A stretch of DNA of 64,000 nucleotides from Ceratodon purpureus (taxonomy: Eukaryota; Streptophyta; Bryopsida; Pseudoditrichales; Ditrichaceae), in contig CM026426.1 in NCBI GenBank assembly GCA_014871385.1, positions 73,832,303 through 73,896,302 of the forward strand, in the 5' to 3' direction. The notes under the pieces were generated by a model, which saw nothing but the letters and a program-made list of their open reading frames with translations, did not search any database and was not told the origin of the DNA. The position numbers were made by a program, and so were the translations under genes. Position 1 is the first letter of the stretch, and the number at the start of each line of letters is the position of its first letter. Below are positions 11,384 to 23,192 of this stretch, one piece after another.

Positions 11384-12952
11384 CTAAATTTGTTTGCGAT
11401 AACAACACTCTGGGATCAGGAAATTGTAGGGAGGGGATGTTAGGTTAGCGTGGGCCAATTGCAAGGTGGAGCAGCTCTTGGGATCGGGATTTGCGAGCTC
11501 CTTTAACACCAGTGCAAATCTAGACATTCTTGCCGTGTCCTTGAAAAGATCCGGGTGGTTCTCGTTATTCCAAATCTTACTTGCTACCACTCCAACCGAG
11601 TACGCATCAGCAGCCTGCGTATATAGATGTCTCCTGCATAGATTTTTGAATGAGATCTCCGAATTTGGCTTACCATAAGTGTACCACAACTCCAGAGCTA
11701 CAAAAGAACCACGTTTGGTTTGGACAGCCTTACGCGCCGCCGTAGTTGGGTAACCATAATTTGAAGGAGTTGTCTCACAAGTGTGACTTGCAAGGCCCCT
11801 ATCGCATACTCCAATGTAAACTTGGTTCACTTTATCCTCTGGGAAGTGAAGCAAGACATTTCCCGGGGAGATGTCATTATGCTGCAAATACCCCTTATGG
11901 ACCCGGTCCATAATACAGATCAATGCCCAAGCTAGCTTGGCCCTATGGGTGCAGAAGGCATGAACACGTTGAAGTGTTTCCCTAAGCTGTCCTGTAAGCT
12001 TCTTGATATGACGGTTTTCAATACCCTCCGAGATTGCTGAATTCTCCTTATGCAGAAAATTGTGGATACAATCCCTATTCCACCAAAGCGTGCATGCTTC
12101 CATGGTCCAGTCATTGACTGCAAAGAACTTAATAATGCCGGGATGGTCAATCCTGCAAACCATGGCTTCTATCGCAGTCTCGTGTTGCTTCTTGGTGTCA
12201 TCCTCTGCCTTGGACAACTTCCTTGCAAAGACACAAGTCTCAGGTATGGTTTCCATTCCAACAATACGTAATTTTTGGACTTTACCGTACCCGCCTTCAG
12301 TAGAGCCTGACAGCCGAACCACCTTAACTCGTCTTGGAATCGAGACCACTGCACCACACAAGTATTTCTCCATTGCACTTTTGAGTCCAGCTTCATGTCA
12401 TGGCCTAACCCTCGTCCTACTACTCGAGAATCTACTGCACGCCTTTTGGACATAATCCAGCTTCTCTAACTCCTCTTTCTGCCCCTGTGAGTAGCCCTCC
12501 TTGGGCTTCTTGTGGACACACTCAAACACATGCACAATGTTCGTAGTGTTTTTTGTTATTTGTTGGTCCATCCACTTGCCGTAATGATAGTAAGCTGGAC
12601 AATCATTATATTTCTCGGAATTAATCAGTTTGCTCCACAATTAGAATTCCAAGTCATTCTTGGGTGCCGTAATTCCTAGCCCTCCCTTGTCTATATATGT
12701 TCCGGTAAGCATCTCGCGTTTACGCAGTTCGTACCACTCCACTGTCTCCTCTTTAATGAAATCCTGGTACCGAGGAGGTGGGTAGTCTGGGTCCTTCTCA
12801 CTCTCCTGTTTCCTGTTCTTCTTTCCTGAGGAGCTCGATGATGGGTTCCTGCGTGTCTGAGATGGTGCTGTAGAGGTTGCCACCACCTCCTCCCATGGGG
12901 CATCAAAATCTACGTACGCGGGATGTTTCTCGGATCTACAAGAGAGCGACAT
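11384..12952 (-). pseudogene. protein-kinase-like gene with two in-frame stops
   Basis: One frame runs from an ATG at 12952 (open upstream to 13003) to the stop at 11384. It is broken only by TAA at 12641-12643 and TGA at 12398-12400, both one C-to-T step from CAA and CGA. The N-terminal 200 residues are hydrophilic and serine-rich. The C-terminal half shows kinase landmarks in order: a glycine loop GGYGKVQKL, a candidate ATP lysine in VFARKLS, a catalytic loop LQHNDISPGNVLL (HxD and N present), a metal-loop variant VCDRGLA in place of DFG, and DAYSVGVVASKIW, like the subdomain IX helix. The R in DRG makes activity uncertain even in an intact copy. A TATA box lies 170 bases upstream, an AATAAA downstream, and decamer arrays on both sides. 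I infer a Ser/Thr-kinase-fold family, possibly carried by a mobile unit. Confidence 0.6.
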
Positions 12953-13123
12953 AGTTGGAATAATGAATTGTACGCCAAAAAAAAATAAAAATTCCCCCCC
13001 CACTCGTTTTGATTGCTACCTCTTCCTGCCGTTTCAAGCAGAGCACGTGGAATCACAAGCTAGGACAAGGAGTCACCTGGAAGAGGAGACTTTGAAAAGT
13101 CGAAAATAAGGGTTAAGGGGAGC

Positions 13124-13132
13124 TTTTTATGC
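13124..13132 (-). promoter_or_regulatory. TATA box for the kinase-like gene
   Basis: CATAAAAAG on the minus strand, about 170 bases upstream of the ATG at 12952. It sits in the loop of a short palindrome with GGGGAGC / GCTCCCC arms, and the decamer array starts immediately upstream. Confidence 0.55.
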
Positions 13133-13410
13133 TCCCCGCGGATGATCGCGCCCGTAAGCGCGTACAGGCCCGCATACAAGGCAAACACACGCGCCCGAAC
13201 ACGGACTCTACACGCGCCCGTCAGCCGCGTTCGCACGCGCCCAACAAGACTGTCCGCGCTCGTGCCCCCGTGCGCACGGTTGTAACCCTGTACGCTCCGG
13301 TTATTTGTACGCGCCGGTTATCTGTACGCGCCTGTGAACGTGCACGGGCCTGTCTTCGTGCTCTCGCTCGCCCTCCTGTACACGCCCGTCCCCGTGCACG
13401 CGCTCTGATA
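13130..13410 (-). repeat. GGGCGCG decamer array (minus orientation)
   Basis: On the minus strand the array reads ACGGGCGCGT and close variants with variable spacing; the plus strand shows ACGCGCCCGT. It lies directly upstream of the TATA box of the kinase-like gene and is inverted relative to the array at 10890-11200, so the gene is bracketed by inverted arrays. Confidence 0.65.
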
Positions 13411-13622
13411 TGCAACATTATATACATTTTTTACTAGGACATACTCCTATAATGAACATAATACAAAACAATTTCAATGGTAAATGGAAATATATTAACC
13501 GTACTTCCGCGCATAAATTAATACGGAGCACAACCATACAATTCTATTGAATTAGATATACTGAACTTCGTTGTTTCTAAGTAATAGCATAGGTCTATGT
13601 AATATGAAGGTACTAGAAATAG

Positions 13623-13668
<46 letters not shown>
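13623..13668 (+). repeat. poly(A) tract of 46 bases
   Basis: An uninterrupted run of 46 A residues. It could be the tail of a retroposed transcript or simple homopolymer expansion. I found no recognisable SINE promoter boxes or target-site duplication around it. Confidence 0.8.
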
Positions 13669-13670
<2 letters not shown>

Positions 13671-13758
13671 TAAATCTAATGTAGTATTCTTTTTGGAGTT
13701 TTAGCCCATACATTTTACGGTTAGATTTACTACTACATCAAGAGCCAAAAAAGTGACC

Positions 13759-16750
13759 TCAGTCTATTCTTCTCGTGCGATGCGGGCCTTTTTTTTGCGA
13801 AGAGGTTGTTTTTTTCCGAGCCAGAGGGGGGCCCAATTCTTGCCGGATTATCACATCCCTGTCTGATGGCGCCTCATCACAATCCGGGTCTTCCTCCTCA
13901 GAGCGCTCATTGTCACCTTCATCCTTTGAAGCATTATCCACAAGAGCTCGTACCTCTCCTACCACCTCTGATGTAATATTGCGCACTTGAGTGGAAATTT
14001 CCCATGTATCGCCATCTCTGGCACTTACTAGGCGCTTCATAGGCCTCTGCTTCCCTCCATTATGGATGGCAGTGATGCCATCCACACTGATTCCGCGTGT
14101 GCGAACAACCCAAATTCCAGTAGATGGCCTACCTTCAGTGTACCCTCTATAGAATGGGAGTGGGTAAGCTCCTGTTCTTTTGCTTGTCTTACGTGTTCTC
14201 CCACTGGGTTTTTGTGACGGTGGTTTCCTAACAACCCTTTCTGTGGATTTCTTTGCACCACGCTGGGCCACACTCTGTATGGCGTCATCTATAGCTAGTG
14301 CCACGGCGTCTTGATTGACGATGGAGGCGCTGCGTTGACTTACCAGCTCGATGGAGTGGAGGCCTTGCCGCTGCAGATGGTCTATTGAGTCTAGCTATTG
14401 TCGCACCCACAAAGACTGTGGGCCTCCGAGCCAAACCTTCATTCACATTGGTATCTGCTTCGTTACCCCCCATATCAGTTGGGTTGCAATAGAGGCGTAG
14501 TCCGTGCGGGGATTGCGTGAACGGTCCTTCTCTCATGAGCAAGAGGAATCTCTTGGGGCAAGCTTAAGTCTCCTTGTACTGAACTTGCTCCCTTGTTGCC
14601 CTCTCCATTGACGAGTTCGGTTCAATGAGGTCCACATGCACCTCGTCCATCACTTCCATCACCCCCTTTGTCATTGTCGTCGTCATCATCGCGAGCACGG
14701 TTATCGCTACCAAGATGATCCTCACTGGAGGAATCATCCGCAACTCTGTCATTGTTATCAGGATTGATATGGACTGGAATAGCATTTCCTTCATCACGTG
14801 CGTCTTTTCCTTCTCCATTAGCCGCTTCATCAAAAACCGGGAGTGTCGGTAATTTGTCTCCATGGATGTTCATGTCCAGGTTTTCATAGTCATATTCTGG
14901 TTCATTGTTGAAGTCATACGCATCAACGTTATCACCGTAGTTGTTGCGGACATGAGGATCATCGCAATTAGCGTCATCAGCTCCGTCGCCAATACCATCA
15001 TTGGGCCCATTCATGTCAACGTCATCGCAATCATGTCCCCAGACATCATCATCATCATCATATGCATGGTCATCCCGTATGCCCTGATCGTCGTCATCGT
15101 TGTCTTCTTTGCTTGTATCTCCTTTAGAATCTGACTCCTCTGACATGCATTGTTCTCGTACCATCGGAGGGGGTTGGGCTTTGGTCGTTCTTGGAGGAGT
15201 CTGCTGTTCGTATAAATGTACACTAAGGCCTCTGACTTCTCCACCCCCAGGCGGTTGCGTACCTTCTTGCGGACAAACGAATACATGCTCCAATTCCGTT
15301 CACACGATGAGGCGGAGCAGACCTGAGGTAAAATGCGCTTCGCAATGATTGCCGAGGGCCCTTCCCCAATCCTTTGCCACCATTGATGGGGTTTTAGGTT
15401 TGCTGCTGCAATATCGATGGTCACTTCGAGGCTGTAAGGGCCACGTTCCTCGTCAAACAGGGTAATCTCTGCCACGAGTTTGGCAAATGGAATTCCCATT
15501 TGCCCACCCACTTGGCAAAACACCCGGTTAAGTGCCGCCTTCACTTCTCCTATGGCTAGTAGGCCGCAATGTTTTTTGGTCCAAGTGTTCAAGAGCGTCG
15601 TGGCATAATGAAGATCAGTGAGCATCATGTCCCATCTACAGTCGAATCGCCTCTCCAGCCTTGCTGCCATGTCCAGTGGAAAAAAGCAAGGGTCTCCTTG
15701 GAGACTGCACGAGTGATCCTTTAGGTTGCTCATTGTAACCCACGCCTTACACATTGCGGGCTGGTTTCCATCGAACGTTCTCAGAGCTACCAAGGCTAAT
15801 TTTACCATGTCTTTGAAGTTGTTGCACTGATGCCAGAATCCATCATCACGGACTGTTTGACGTACAAGGCTTACGCGTGCATGATTGCGTACCCCTTCGG
15901 CTTAGTTGTATAGACTGTCGTTATACTCGAACCATTCCGTTGCCATGACCACTTGCTCCAAGGCAAATTTACCGTCCATAAAGCAGTTTATCATCAGATA
16001 GTTACATGCAAATCTGGTTTCAGTGGGAACCACCAAGGACAACTTCGGTGAATGTCGGCGGAAAAAGGCCATAGGAACATGATGTTTCCTTATGTAATGA
16101 CACACGTGTTTAACTTTGGCGACCAAATCGATCACAAATCGTTCCTTCCCCCAATCCTCTAGGAGGAGATCTAGAATATGGGCACAGCATACATGCTTGT
16201 ACATATGGGGAAACTCCCTTAGGATATTATCGATGGCGCCAAGCATGTAGCTTGCATTGTCGGTACAAATTTCGACAACATTCTGAGGGCCAATTTCTCA
16301 AATATAATTCTTCATCTGTCCCGCAATGTATTTCTTTGTCTTCTTTTCACTAGTCGTATCAATAGACCCAAGAAATATATTGCTTGCCGGACATACTAGC
16401 ATGACATTCATCAGTGGTCGTCGATTCACATTATCCCAGCCATCTGAACAAATGGTAGCCCCGTATAACTCGGTTGTCGTTTTTGTACGTTCATCAATCT
16501 TTGCCTTGATTTGCTTCTTTTTTTCCTTGATGTGCGTTGTTTGCATCGCGTTATAAGAAGGGGGATTGTACTCAAATCCAGCAGCCGACGTTGTGCTCAC
16601 CGCCTTTATAAATGATGGGTGCTTGACCACGTTGAATGCTATGTTGGATTTGTAAAAGAAGGATGCCCACAACAAGTCCAGCTCCTTTTGCTTGGAGATT
16701 TGGAGTGCTTCACTCATGTTTTGTTGCCGCAAGCTCCTTGTGGTATTCAA
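13759..16750 (-). pseudogene. hAT-superfamily transposase, decayed
   Basis: Read from 16750 downward, one frame carries a DUF659-like block (ICSDGWDNVNRRPLMNVML, then a segment around FLGSIDTTSEKKTKK) and continues past TGA at 16298-16300 and TAA at 15902-15904 in the same frame. At about 15330-15240 it carries the hAT C-terminal dimerisation signature SSCERNWSMYSFVRKK and VRNRLGVEKSEALVYIY. Near 15155 the frame shifts by one and continues as a long acidic tail (14622-15160, D/N-rich, including a CAT microsatellite), then a basic tail to 13759. Both premature stops are one C-to-T from CGA and CAA. Upstream, at about 17080-16960, a weak BED-finger-like remnant (NVKARCLQHYG) may be the N-terminus. 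Terminal inverted repeats were not located. Confidence 0.75.
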
Positions 16751-17084
16751 ACCGGTCCTACTAGGCGCCGCACTACAGTCAATTCAATCCTCTTTGGTAT
16801 CATTGTAGGAGGGTTCAAATCCATCGTACAGAGTGCCGTGTGTGGAAGCACTAGTACACGAACTAGTGAACTGGTGCGGAGAATTTTGGCTTCATACCAT
16901 CCATCTCCTCCGGTGTTAAGGGGCCGGGAACCTTTCCACCACAAAATTGAAACTTCCTCTTTAGTACGGTAGGTGCCATTTGGCAAACCCTCGAGAGATT
17001 AGACTGGTCCTAACCGTAATGCTGAAGGCACCTAGCCTTCACATTTGAAAGAATCTTCCTGCAATACACACATTAGCCTTCCTT

Positions 17085-17418
17085 ATATGACAGTGATCCT
17101 TGCTTGAGCTTGTACCTTATCTATGGTGCCCACTCTCTCGTACCGAGTCTCGGGATGGCTGTAGCCGGTGCAACTGCTTCAACCAATTCCATAGTGAATG
17201 ATTAGAAAACACACCCCGCAGATTGGACCTGTAGAACCTGAAGATTATTATCTGATAAAATTTAGTGTGTCTGATAAATGCTTGACAAATTGATTTATAG
17301 AGAGAAGAATTTTTACATTCCCGCAACCCAAACCAAGGGTCCTCCCAAGCTACTAGTTTCAAGCAGGAGCCCTCAAGGAGACTCAGGACATGAAACAGGC
17401 AAGGAGGTAAGGTGGATG
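17085..17418. other. gap between hAT remnant and LTR, nothing recognised
   Basis: No gene, hairpin or repeat that I can support. It presumably holds the 5' end of the hAT element or unrelated filler. Confidence 0.3.
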
Positions 17419-17925
17419 TGTGGAAAGTGATTTCCACGATTGGCACACCGGAAGGCTAAATCCGGTGAAAAGAAGTGAAAAAAATTAGAAATTTTGTTAT
17501 AGGAATATGTAAGTATTAACTAAATGTAGATAACAACCGGTTAAGACAATGAGTTGAATAAATGAAGAACCGCACGAGCTACCAAGTTCGATCCGATCGA
17601 ATAGAACCGGTTGGATCCAGAATAGCCTGCGGGACAGATTCCAGACACGAGCGGACTTAGGGCAACAGCCGGTAGACATAATTCACACGGGAAAGACGGC
17701 CGCAACAATTAAAGCGCCGCCAGTCGCGGCCGTCCAATGATGAAGGGATACGATTGTCGAGCATGAAGAGCTACAAACGGCTGGAGCTGGAGCGAAGTAT
17801 AAAAGGCAGAAGGGCAACCGTGATCCTTCTTTCTTTTGTCGTTTTGTGTGTGCCGCGACCTTGTGCTCCTTCGTGTATTTTGCATTACGTGCTTAGGCCA
17901 ATAGGAGAGAGAGGGAAAAACACAG
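17419..17925 (+). mobile_element. LTR copy 1 of a CCGG-rich LTR retrotransposon, interrupted
   Basis: This segment is homologous to 19572-20058: both begin TGTNGAAAGTGATTTCCACG, share the motif AGCGGACTTAGGGCAACAGC and a TATAAAAGG box (17798-17806 here), and the TATA lies 379 and 381 bases from the start respectively. After the TATA comes a conserved CTTTCTTTTGTCGTTTTGTG transcript-start region. The copy stops at about 17925, where a DNA transposon with GAGCGTA-repeat ends is inserted. Confidence 0.7.
17798..17806 (+). promoter_or_regulatory. TATA box in LTR copy 1
   Basis: TATAAAAGG at the same offset as in LTR copy 2. Confidence 0.65.
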
Positions 17926-17926
17926 A

Positions 17927-19174
17927 TGTGAGCGTAGAGCGTAGAGCGTAGAGTGGAGAATTCCTGAAGGCGTACGCTCTGATCAAAAAAGTTTAATGGA
18001 ACATTAAGACCCTATTACCACGGAAATTGGCATTATTGAATTCTGCGGACTTCCTTTTTAGGTAGAAGGATACTCTAAATCCGTGGTAATAGGGTCCTAA
18101 AATAAAATTATAATATTATCTAACGTAGTAAATGAAAGCAGACGTCATCATTACAAAGATGATTTCAAATAAGCTCGTTATTAAATGCCAAGGCTGGTGA
18201 TGCTTTAAATGCCAAGACTAGTGATGCTTTAAATGCCAAAAGATTTAATTAATCAAGAGAAGAATTTATACACTTTAGGATTTAGTGCAAGATTAGGGCT
18301 GATTTCATAATTTATAAGTGGTCATACATAAAACGAAGGTGACAAAACAATACTAGCATCCACTTCTACTTGTAGTTCGTAGAATGGATGAATGTACGAC
18401 AATTGGTACTGATGAAACCCTAGCAGGCAAGAGGAGGCAGTTAACTTTCTAGTATAAGTTACATCGGTTTAGGGTTGGGACGCCACTCTTAGGACCTTCG
18501 TTTCTTGTATTCGCTGCGTGCATTATTCTCTTGATTGTGGTAGTATGTCGTTGCAAAAATGGTGGACAGTTGTAGTTGTCATAGAAGTTTGTCTGATAGA
18601 AGAGGAGTGAGAGAAATTGCAGCTTTGATGGTTTGGGCAATGGCGGCGTTGATGTTGCGTATTTGCGAAGTCCTGTTTGAAAATCCAAAGCCTACAGAAA
18701 ATCCAAAAACTAAATGTAGATAGGAATCATAGACCTCCTCTCAGAAAATCCAAAATCAGGCTGTAGATAGGAATCTTAGACCTCGTCTCACAATAGATGA
18801 ACTTTACATTATGTATAGATTATTTGTAGAATCATGTGGTTCACACGTTTCGAAAATCAGAAATCTGAAACCTGTGTAATTAAATACAATACTAAAATCT
18901 ATGAGTGTGTCATTTCTCTCCATGTCGCAATAATTCATGTAAAGAGTTTCTATATAGACTGCATCGAAGTCCACATTTTCACTCTTACAACCACGGGTTT
19001 GGGTAAGAAATTCCATGGTAATAGGTACTAGAATTTTCGAATATTTTGTCTAATTTCATCATATTCTTGAGAATATTCCAGGAATCAATTTTTAAAATGT
19101 AATTTTAATAAAATACTAACTAAAAATGTATCCTCACCGCTCTCTGATCAGACATTCTACGCTCTACGCTCACA
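17927..19174. mobile_element. 1.25-kb non-autonomous DNA transposon with GAGCGTA-repeat inverted ends
   Basis: The left end reads TGTGAGCGTAGAGCGTAGAG and the right end is its reverse complement for about 20 bases (CGCTCTACGCTCACA at 19160-19174). Inside, an ACCCTATTACCACGGAAATT motif lies at 18009-18028, an inverted copy at about 18078-18095, and another inverted copy (AAATTCCATGGTAATAGGT) at 19008-19026. The same heptad ends and internal motif recur at 47.8, 52.6 and 57.4 kb. There is no transposase inside. The insertion splits an LTR retrotransposon copy, since LTR-derived sequence resumes at about 19180. A clean target-site duplication was not found. Confidence 0.65.
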
Positions 19175-19179
19175 CCCGA

Positions 19180-19571
19180 GTAACGTCCAGGAGAGAGACG
19201 GTGAGATGGAATTGTTTCCGTTAGTTGAGGGACAATGTGAGAAATCGTGTGTGCAGGGGTCATCAAAGAAATTGTGAGGAGGATTAGCAGTACGACTAGG
19301 AAGGGGAAGGAACCGAAGGAAGGTCCTCTGCTGAAGGTACAACGGGTGATGCCGGTGATGCCAACGAATGAGCACCGGGCCGTCTCTGGGATGCCTTGGA
19401 GATTATGGGTTGTCCGATGCTCCTTGATAAAGCCTGGGCTAGGTCGGATTCACTTCCGGCACAAGAGATTCTGGTCAAGAACCCTAACAATCGAAATACC
19501 ATCCGGGTAGAGCCGGGGTAGTGGACGACGCAGCTTTGGCAAGGTACGTATGGCTTCCGGGCTAGGGACGT
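19180..19571 (+). pseudogene. truncated gag-like fragment of the LTR retrotransposon, copy 1
   Basis: The DNA is clearly homologous to 20060-20455: the leader GAGAGAGACGGTGAGA, then a coding part with EGPLLKVQRVMPVMP against EGPLLRVQRIMPLMP in copy 2. The fragment carries stops and shifts, and ends exactly where LTR copy 2 begins (TGTCGAAAG at 19572). It is the start of an element disrupted by insertion of a second element of the same family. Confidence 0.65.
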
Positions 19572-20058
19572 TGTCGAAAGTGATTTCCACGGTTGGCACA
19601 CCGGAGTACTAATTCTGGTGGAAAAAAATGATAAAAATTAAAAATTTTATGGTAGAAACACGGAAGTATTAAGTAGATATAGGTAACAACCGATTAAGAC
19701 AGTTGGTTGAATGAATAAAAGAACCGGAAGGGTAACCGGGTTAGATCCGGTCGTACGGGGCCGGCTAAGGTGGGGAACAATCTACGCGACGGAACCCTGA
19801 CCCAAGCGGACTTAGGGCAACAGCCGGAGGGTGTGGTTCACGCGGGAGAGGCGGCTGCGATAATTTAAGCGCCGCCGGCCGCGACCGCCCAATGATGAAA
19901 GGCTACAACCGTTCGCCATGATGAGCTACGAACGGCCAGGGGTGAAACAGGGTATAAAAGGAGGAAGGGCAACCGTGCTCCTCCTTTCTTTTGTCGTTTT
20001 GTGAGCATCGACACCTTGTGCTCCTCGGCATAGTTCGGAGTACAAGTTAGGACGGTAG
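19572..20058 (+). mobile_element. LTR copy 2 of the CCGG-rich LTR retrotransposon
   Basis: Homologous throughout to LTR copy 1, with TATAAAAG at 19953-19960. Its left boundary cuts into the gag-like frame of copy 1, and it is followed by its own leader and gag-like ORF. The exact right end and primer-binding site were not identified; 20058 is approximate. Confidence 0.65.
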
Positions 20059-20113
20059 GAGAGAGACGGTGAGACGGAAGTGTTTCCGTTAGTCGAGGGA
20101 CTGGGGGAGATTC

Positions 20114-22035
20114 GTGCGTGCAGGTGTTACCGGAGTGACTGCGAGGGCGTTTAGCAATATGGTTACGAGGGGGAAGGAATCGGCCGAGGAAGGACCGTTG
20201 CTAAGGGTACAACGGATTATGCCGTTAATGCCGGTGGATGACGACGAGTGGGAGCTTCTCCGGGATGCCTTGGAGATCATGGGCTGTTTGTTACTACTTG
20301 TCAAAGCATGGGGATGGAAGCAGGGCCTTCTTGCACAGGAAATCCTCGTCAAAACCCCCAACAATCGAAACACCATCCGTGGAGAGCCGGAGCAGTGGAC
20401 GGCGCTGGATTGGAGGGACACGTATGGCTTCCGAGAGGGTGGGGACGTTTCGGCTCCGAAGATGCGGGATTTTGTCTTCGATTACATCAAGACGTCCGGA
20501 GAGTCGAAGGAGGGTTGGGATTTGCACGATATCAAGGACTCGAGAGCCTGGAGGGTGATAGGGTTTATGAACCCAATTTTCCATCCGGAAAAGCCCAAAC
20601 GGATCACCATCAAGTGGTCATCCGTCTTCGTTGGAGCCATGGACGACCATATCACCGTGGACTGGGGTCTTATGATTAAGACGATAGTCGACCGGCAGGT
20701 GGCCAACCTGAGGAAGACCAAGAAGCAGACCACCTGCCTTCCGACTTTCCTTGTCCACCTCTACCGGCACAAGGGTCTGCTCAACCCCAAGGAGGTTTTG
20801 GAGTATGACCAGTTGAAAAGCCTCCAACGGTACGCCGAACGGGAGGAGGTGTCCGAGGACAATGACGATGTGATGGAGGTCTCGCCCACTCCGGCGAAGA
20901 AACCACGGCCCAGTCCGGAGAAGGGGCAGCCATCCGGTTCTCTCCGGACTCCCACACCGGCTAAACATAACCTGAGCACGGAAGTCCTCAAACCTACTGG
21001 CCCACCGGTCCACACCGGAGATCCATGTCAAGACTTGGCCAACCTGTCGGAACAGATGACTGCGTATGTCCGGTACCTGCAGGAGAATAGGCAGCTCGAA
21101 AGCCAGTTGGCGAAGGAGGTGATTCACGTTACGGGCACCGACCGCTTGGGAGAATGTATTACCATTCTTCACAAACACCGGGACCTGGCCAGCCTACAGG
21201 CTCGACATGTCGAAGAGCTGGATTAGTACCGCAAGACGATCGTCAAACTCCAATAGGAGATCCGTGATGCACAGGTGGACTTCCGGGAAGCCCGTGACCG
21301 GGCAGCCAAGGCCATCCAGAGTGTAGCAGAGGTCAAGACCACCTTAGCCCTTCCGGTGGATGTGGCCAATCAGTGCGCAGTCTACCAGGAATTCTTGACC
21401 CGTCAACCGGATCCGGCCCGGAAGTTGACTCTCAACTTCATACGCGACCGGACGCAGGTGATAAAGGAGACCTGGTGAAGATAAGGAACCTAGTAGAGAT
21501 TCTCTATGATGGTAAGGTCGGTCCGTGAAATCCACCAGGGCCACCGGCAGATCAAGAGGAGTACAGACCATCGGCCCCGACCATCGGACCGGCACAGGTG
21601 CCACCCATAGCCTCTCCAGTCCAGTCGACCATCCGGCTAGTTCAACCAGAGCATGGGCATCCGTTGGCGGACCCTCTTCCGGACACCTTGGACACTCTTC
21701 CCAACCTGGCCATACCAGAGGGAGTGGAGGTCGTTGACCCGGAGAACATCCACTTGGAGGGAAGCCAGAGACCACCACCGAAAGCAAGTTTAATCCCGGT
21801 GCATGAAACTCCATCCCCGGAACGGGCACGGACGGATCTCGAGCTGAGGTCGGTAGCTACGCGGTCTCCTTCAGCCCCGCCACCGGCAGGACAAGTCTGG
21901 AAGGCGACCAACCAACCGGTACTTGATACTCCAGGGGCTCGCTCCTCCCTGAAGAAGTTGAAGAAGGCGCCACAGAAGAAGGTACGACCGGATGGAACCC
22001 GGCACACTCCAAGGTTCGAGAAGGACAAGGAGTAG
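20114..22035 (+). pseudogene. gag-like / plant transposon protein ORF upstream of gypsy gag
   Basis: The frame runs from 20114 to TAG at 21224-21226, continues past TAG at 21254-21256 to about 21470, then needs one frameshift (near 21469). It passes TGA at 21526-21528 and ends at 22035. Residues 1-230 form a folded-looking domain (e.g. WALDWRDTYGF-like spacing, WRVIGFMNPIFHP) that loosely resembles the plant transposon protein domain found in gag-like ORFs. A P/S/T-rich linker, a coiled coil spanning the two TAG codons (DFREARDRAAKAIQSV) and a proline-rich basic tail follow. All three stops are one C-to-T from CAG or CGA. It sits directly after an LTR and before a Ty3/gypsy gag in the same orientation and base style, so it is probably an extra 5' ORF of that element; a separate non-autonomous element is the alternative. 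Confidence 0.55.
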
Positions 22036-23192
22036 GAGTGAGGTTAAGGACCGGATAAAATGGCAGCGACTAACGATGGGGCTCACTTGCACCCGTCCGT
22101 CAATCCAGATAGATAGCGGCAGTAACTAGGAATAGAAGGCGGCCACCGATCTCGGATACCCGGAATCCAAGATTCCGGAATTTCTGGATCTCGGTTGGCC
22201 ACTTGTTTGCTATAGGCCCGTTAGAAATTAGTACTTAAGCCAGACGTTTTTCCAAGGCCAAGGCCTTGTTTTTGTAAGCCATTTTGTTGTTGCAATTGAG
22301 AATATACTTTTGGATTTGTTGTGTCGACCGGCTGACTGACGGGCCCGTTACTGTAACAGTTTGTTGATACTATTGTTTCTAATAGCATTCTGGGAGAGTG
22401 TTGAATAGTGTGACAGTTTGGAGATTGCCCGGAGAGAGTGGAAAGGTGACAAGCGCCGAGTGTTGACGGTTTCCAGTACCGAAAGGAGCCTGGAGGGAAG
22501 GAAAGACGTATTGGAGCGGAGGCTGGTAGTCTTAAGGACACAAAGAGTCGTGTGTACATCGGAATCCGAGATCGGACCGGTCGCTACCTGTCGATGAGAT
22601 AAAAGCCGGACTACCTATTGCGAACCAATCCAGAAGGGAGATGATATAGTTAGGATACCGTGCAACCGTTTGGTGATGTCGTTGTAGTATGAGTTCCGTC
22701 TCTGCAATCGGCACTGAGTAGCTATCCGGACCCGTCTCTAGTCATACGGAAGGATTATTACACCCCTCTCCGGGTGGTAGATAGGGATAGTGGGGTGTCC
22801 AGCCACTTTAAGTCTCGGGACGGTGGAGAATCCAGCCACTTGAAAGTATAGACGGATTAGTGGAAACCGGCCACTAGTCTAAAAATCCGGAAAATAGGAA
22901 CGATGCAGAAACTACCGGTTCTGGACAACCGGCATTGGGACGGAAGACGGTTGGAACCGGGTGGTGATTTAGCGTTATGGTCTAAAAGGAGGAAAACTAT
23001 AGGTCTTCGTGGGAACGAACACGGAGTGGTTTACTTTGGGGGTATTTAGTGTCAATTAAGTGCTTTCTGGAGGAATGCTAATGCCACGTTGTGCTTCATG
23101 TGATTTTCAGTGCCGCTACGGGGGATCTATATGATTTTCTCCCTTCCGGACGGTTACTCTTCTCACCATCTCAAATCAGGTTGTAAAAACGC
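22036..23192 (+). other. untranslated internal region of the LTR element
   Basis: CCGG-rich like its neighbours but without a supported frame. TCCAGCCACTT occurs twice at about 22795-22845 and a related GGCCACTAGTCT block follows. A TGATTTTCAG acceptor-like site at about 23103-23112 might splice the leader to the gypsy gag. Confidence 0.35.

Noticed and set aside
13623..13668. SINE insertion ending in the poly(A) tract
   Set aside because: I found no A/B box promoter, no tRNA-like head and no flanking target duplication.
14622..15134. Plus-strand hydrophobic frames (I/V-rich) at 14.6-15.1 kb
   Set aside because: They are the antisense of the aspartate-rich tail of the hAT transposase and its CAT microsatellite.
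20248..21178. Several long frames on both strands over the gag-like ORF
   Set aside because: Shadows of the plus-strand gag-like frame; the chosen frame alone continues coherently through the coiled coil.
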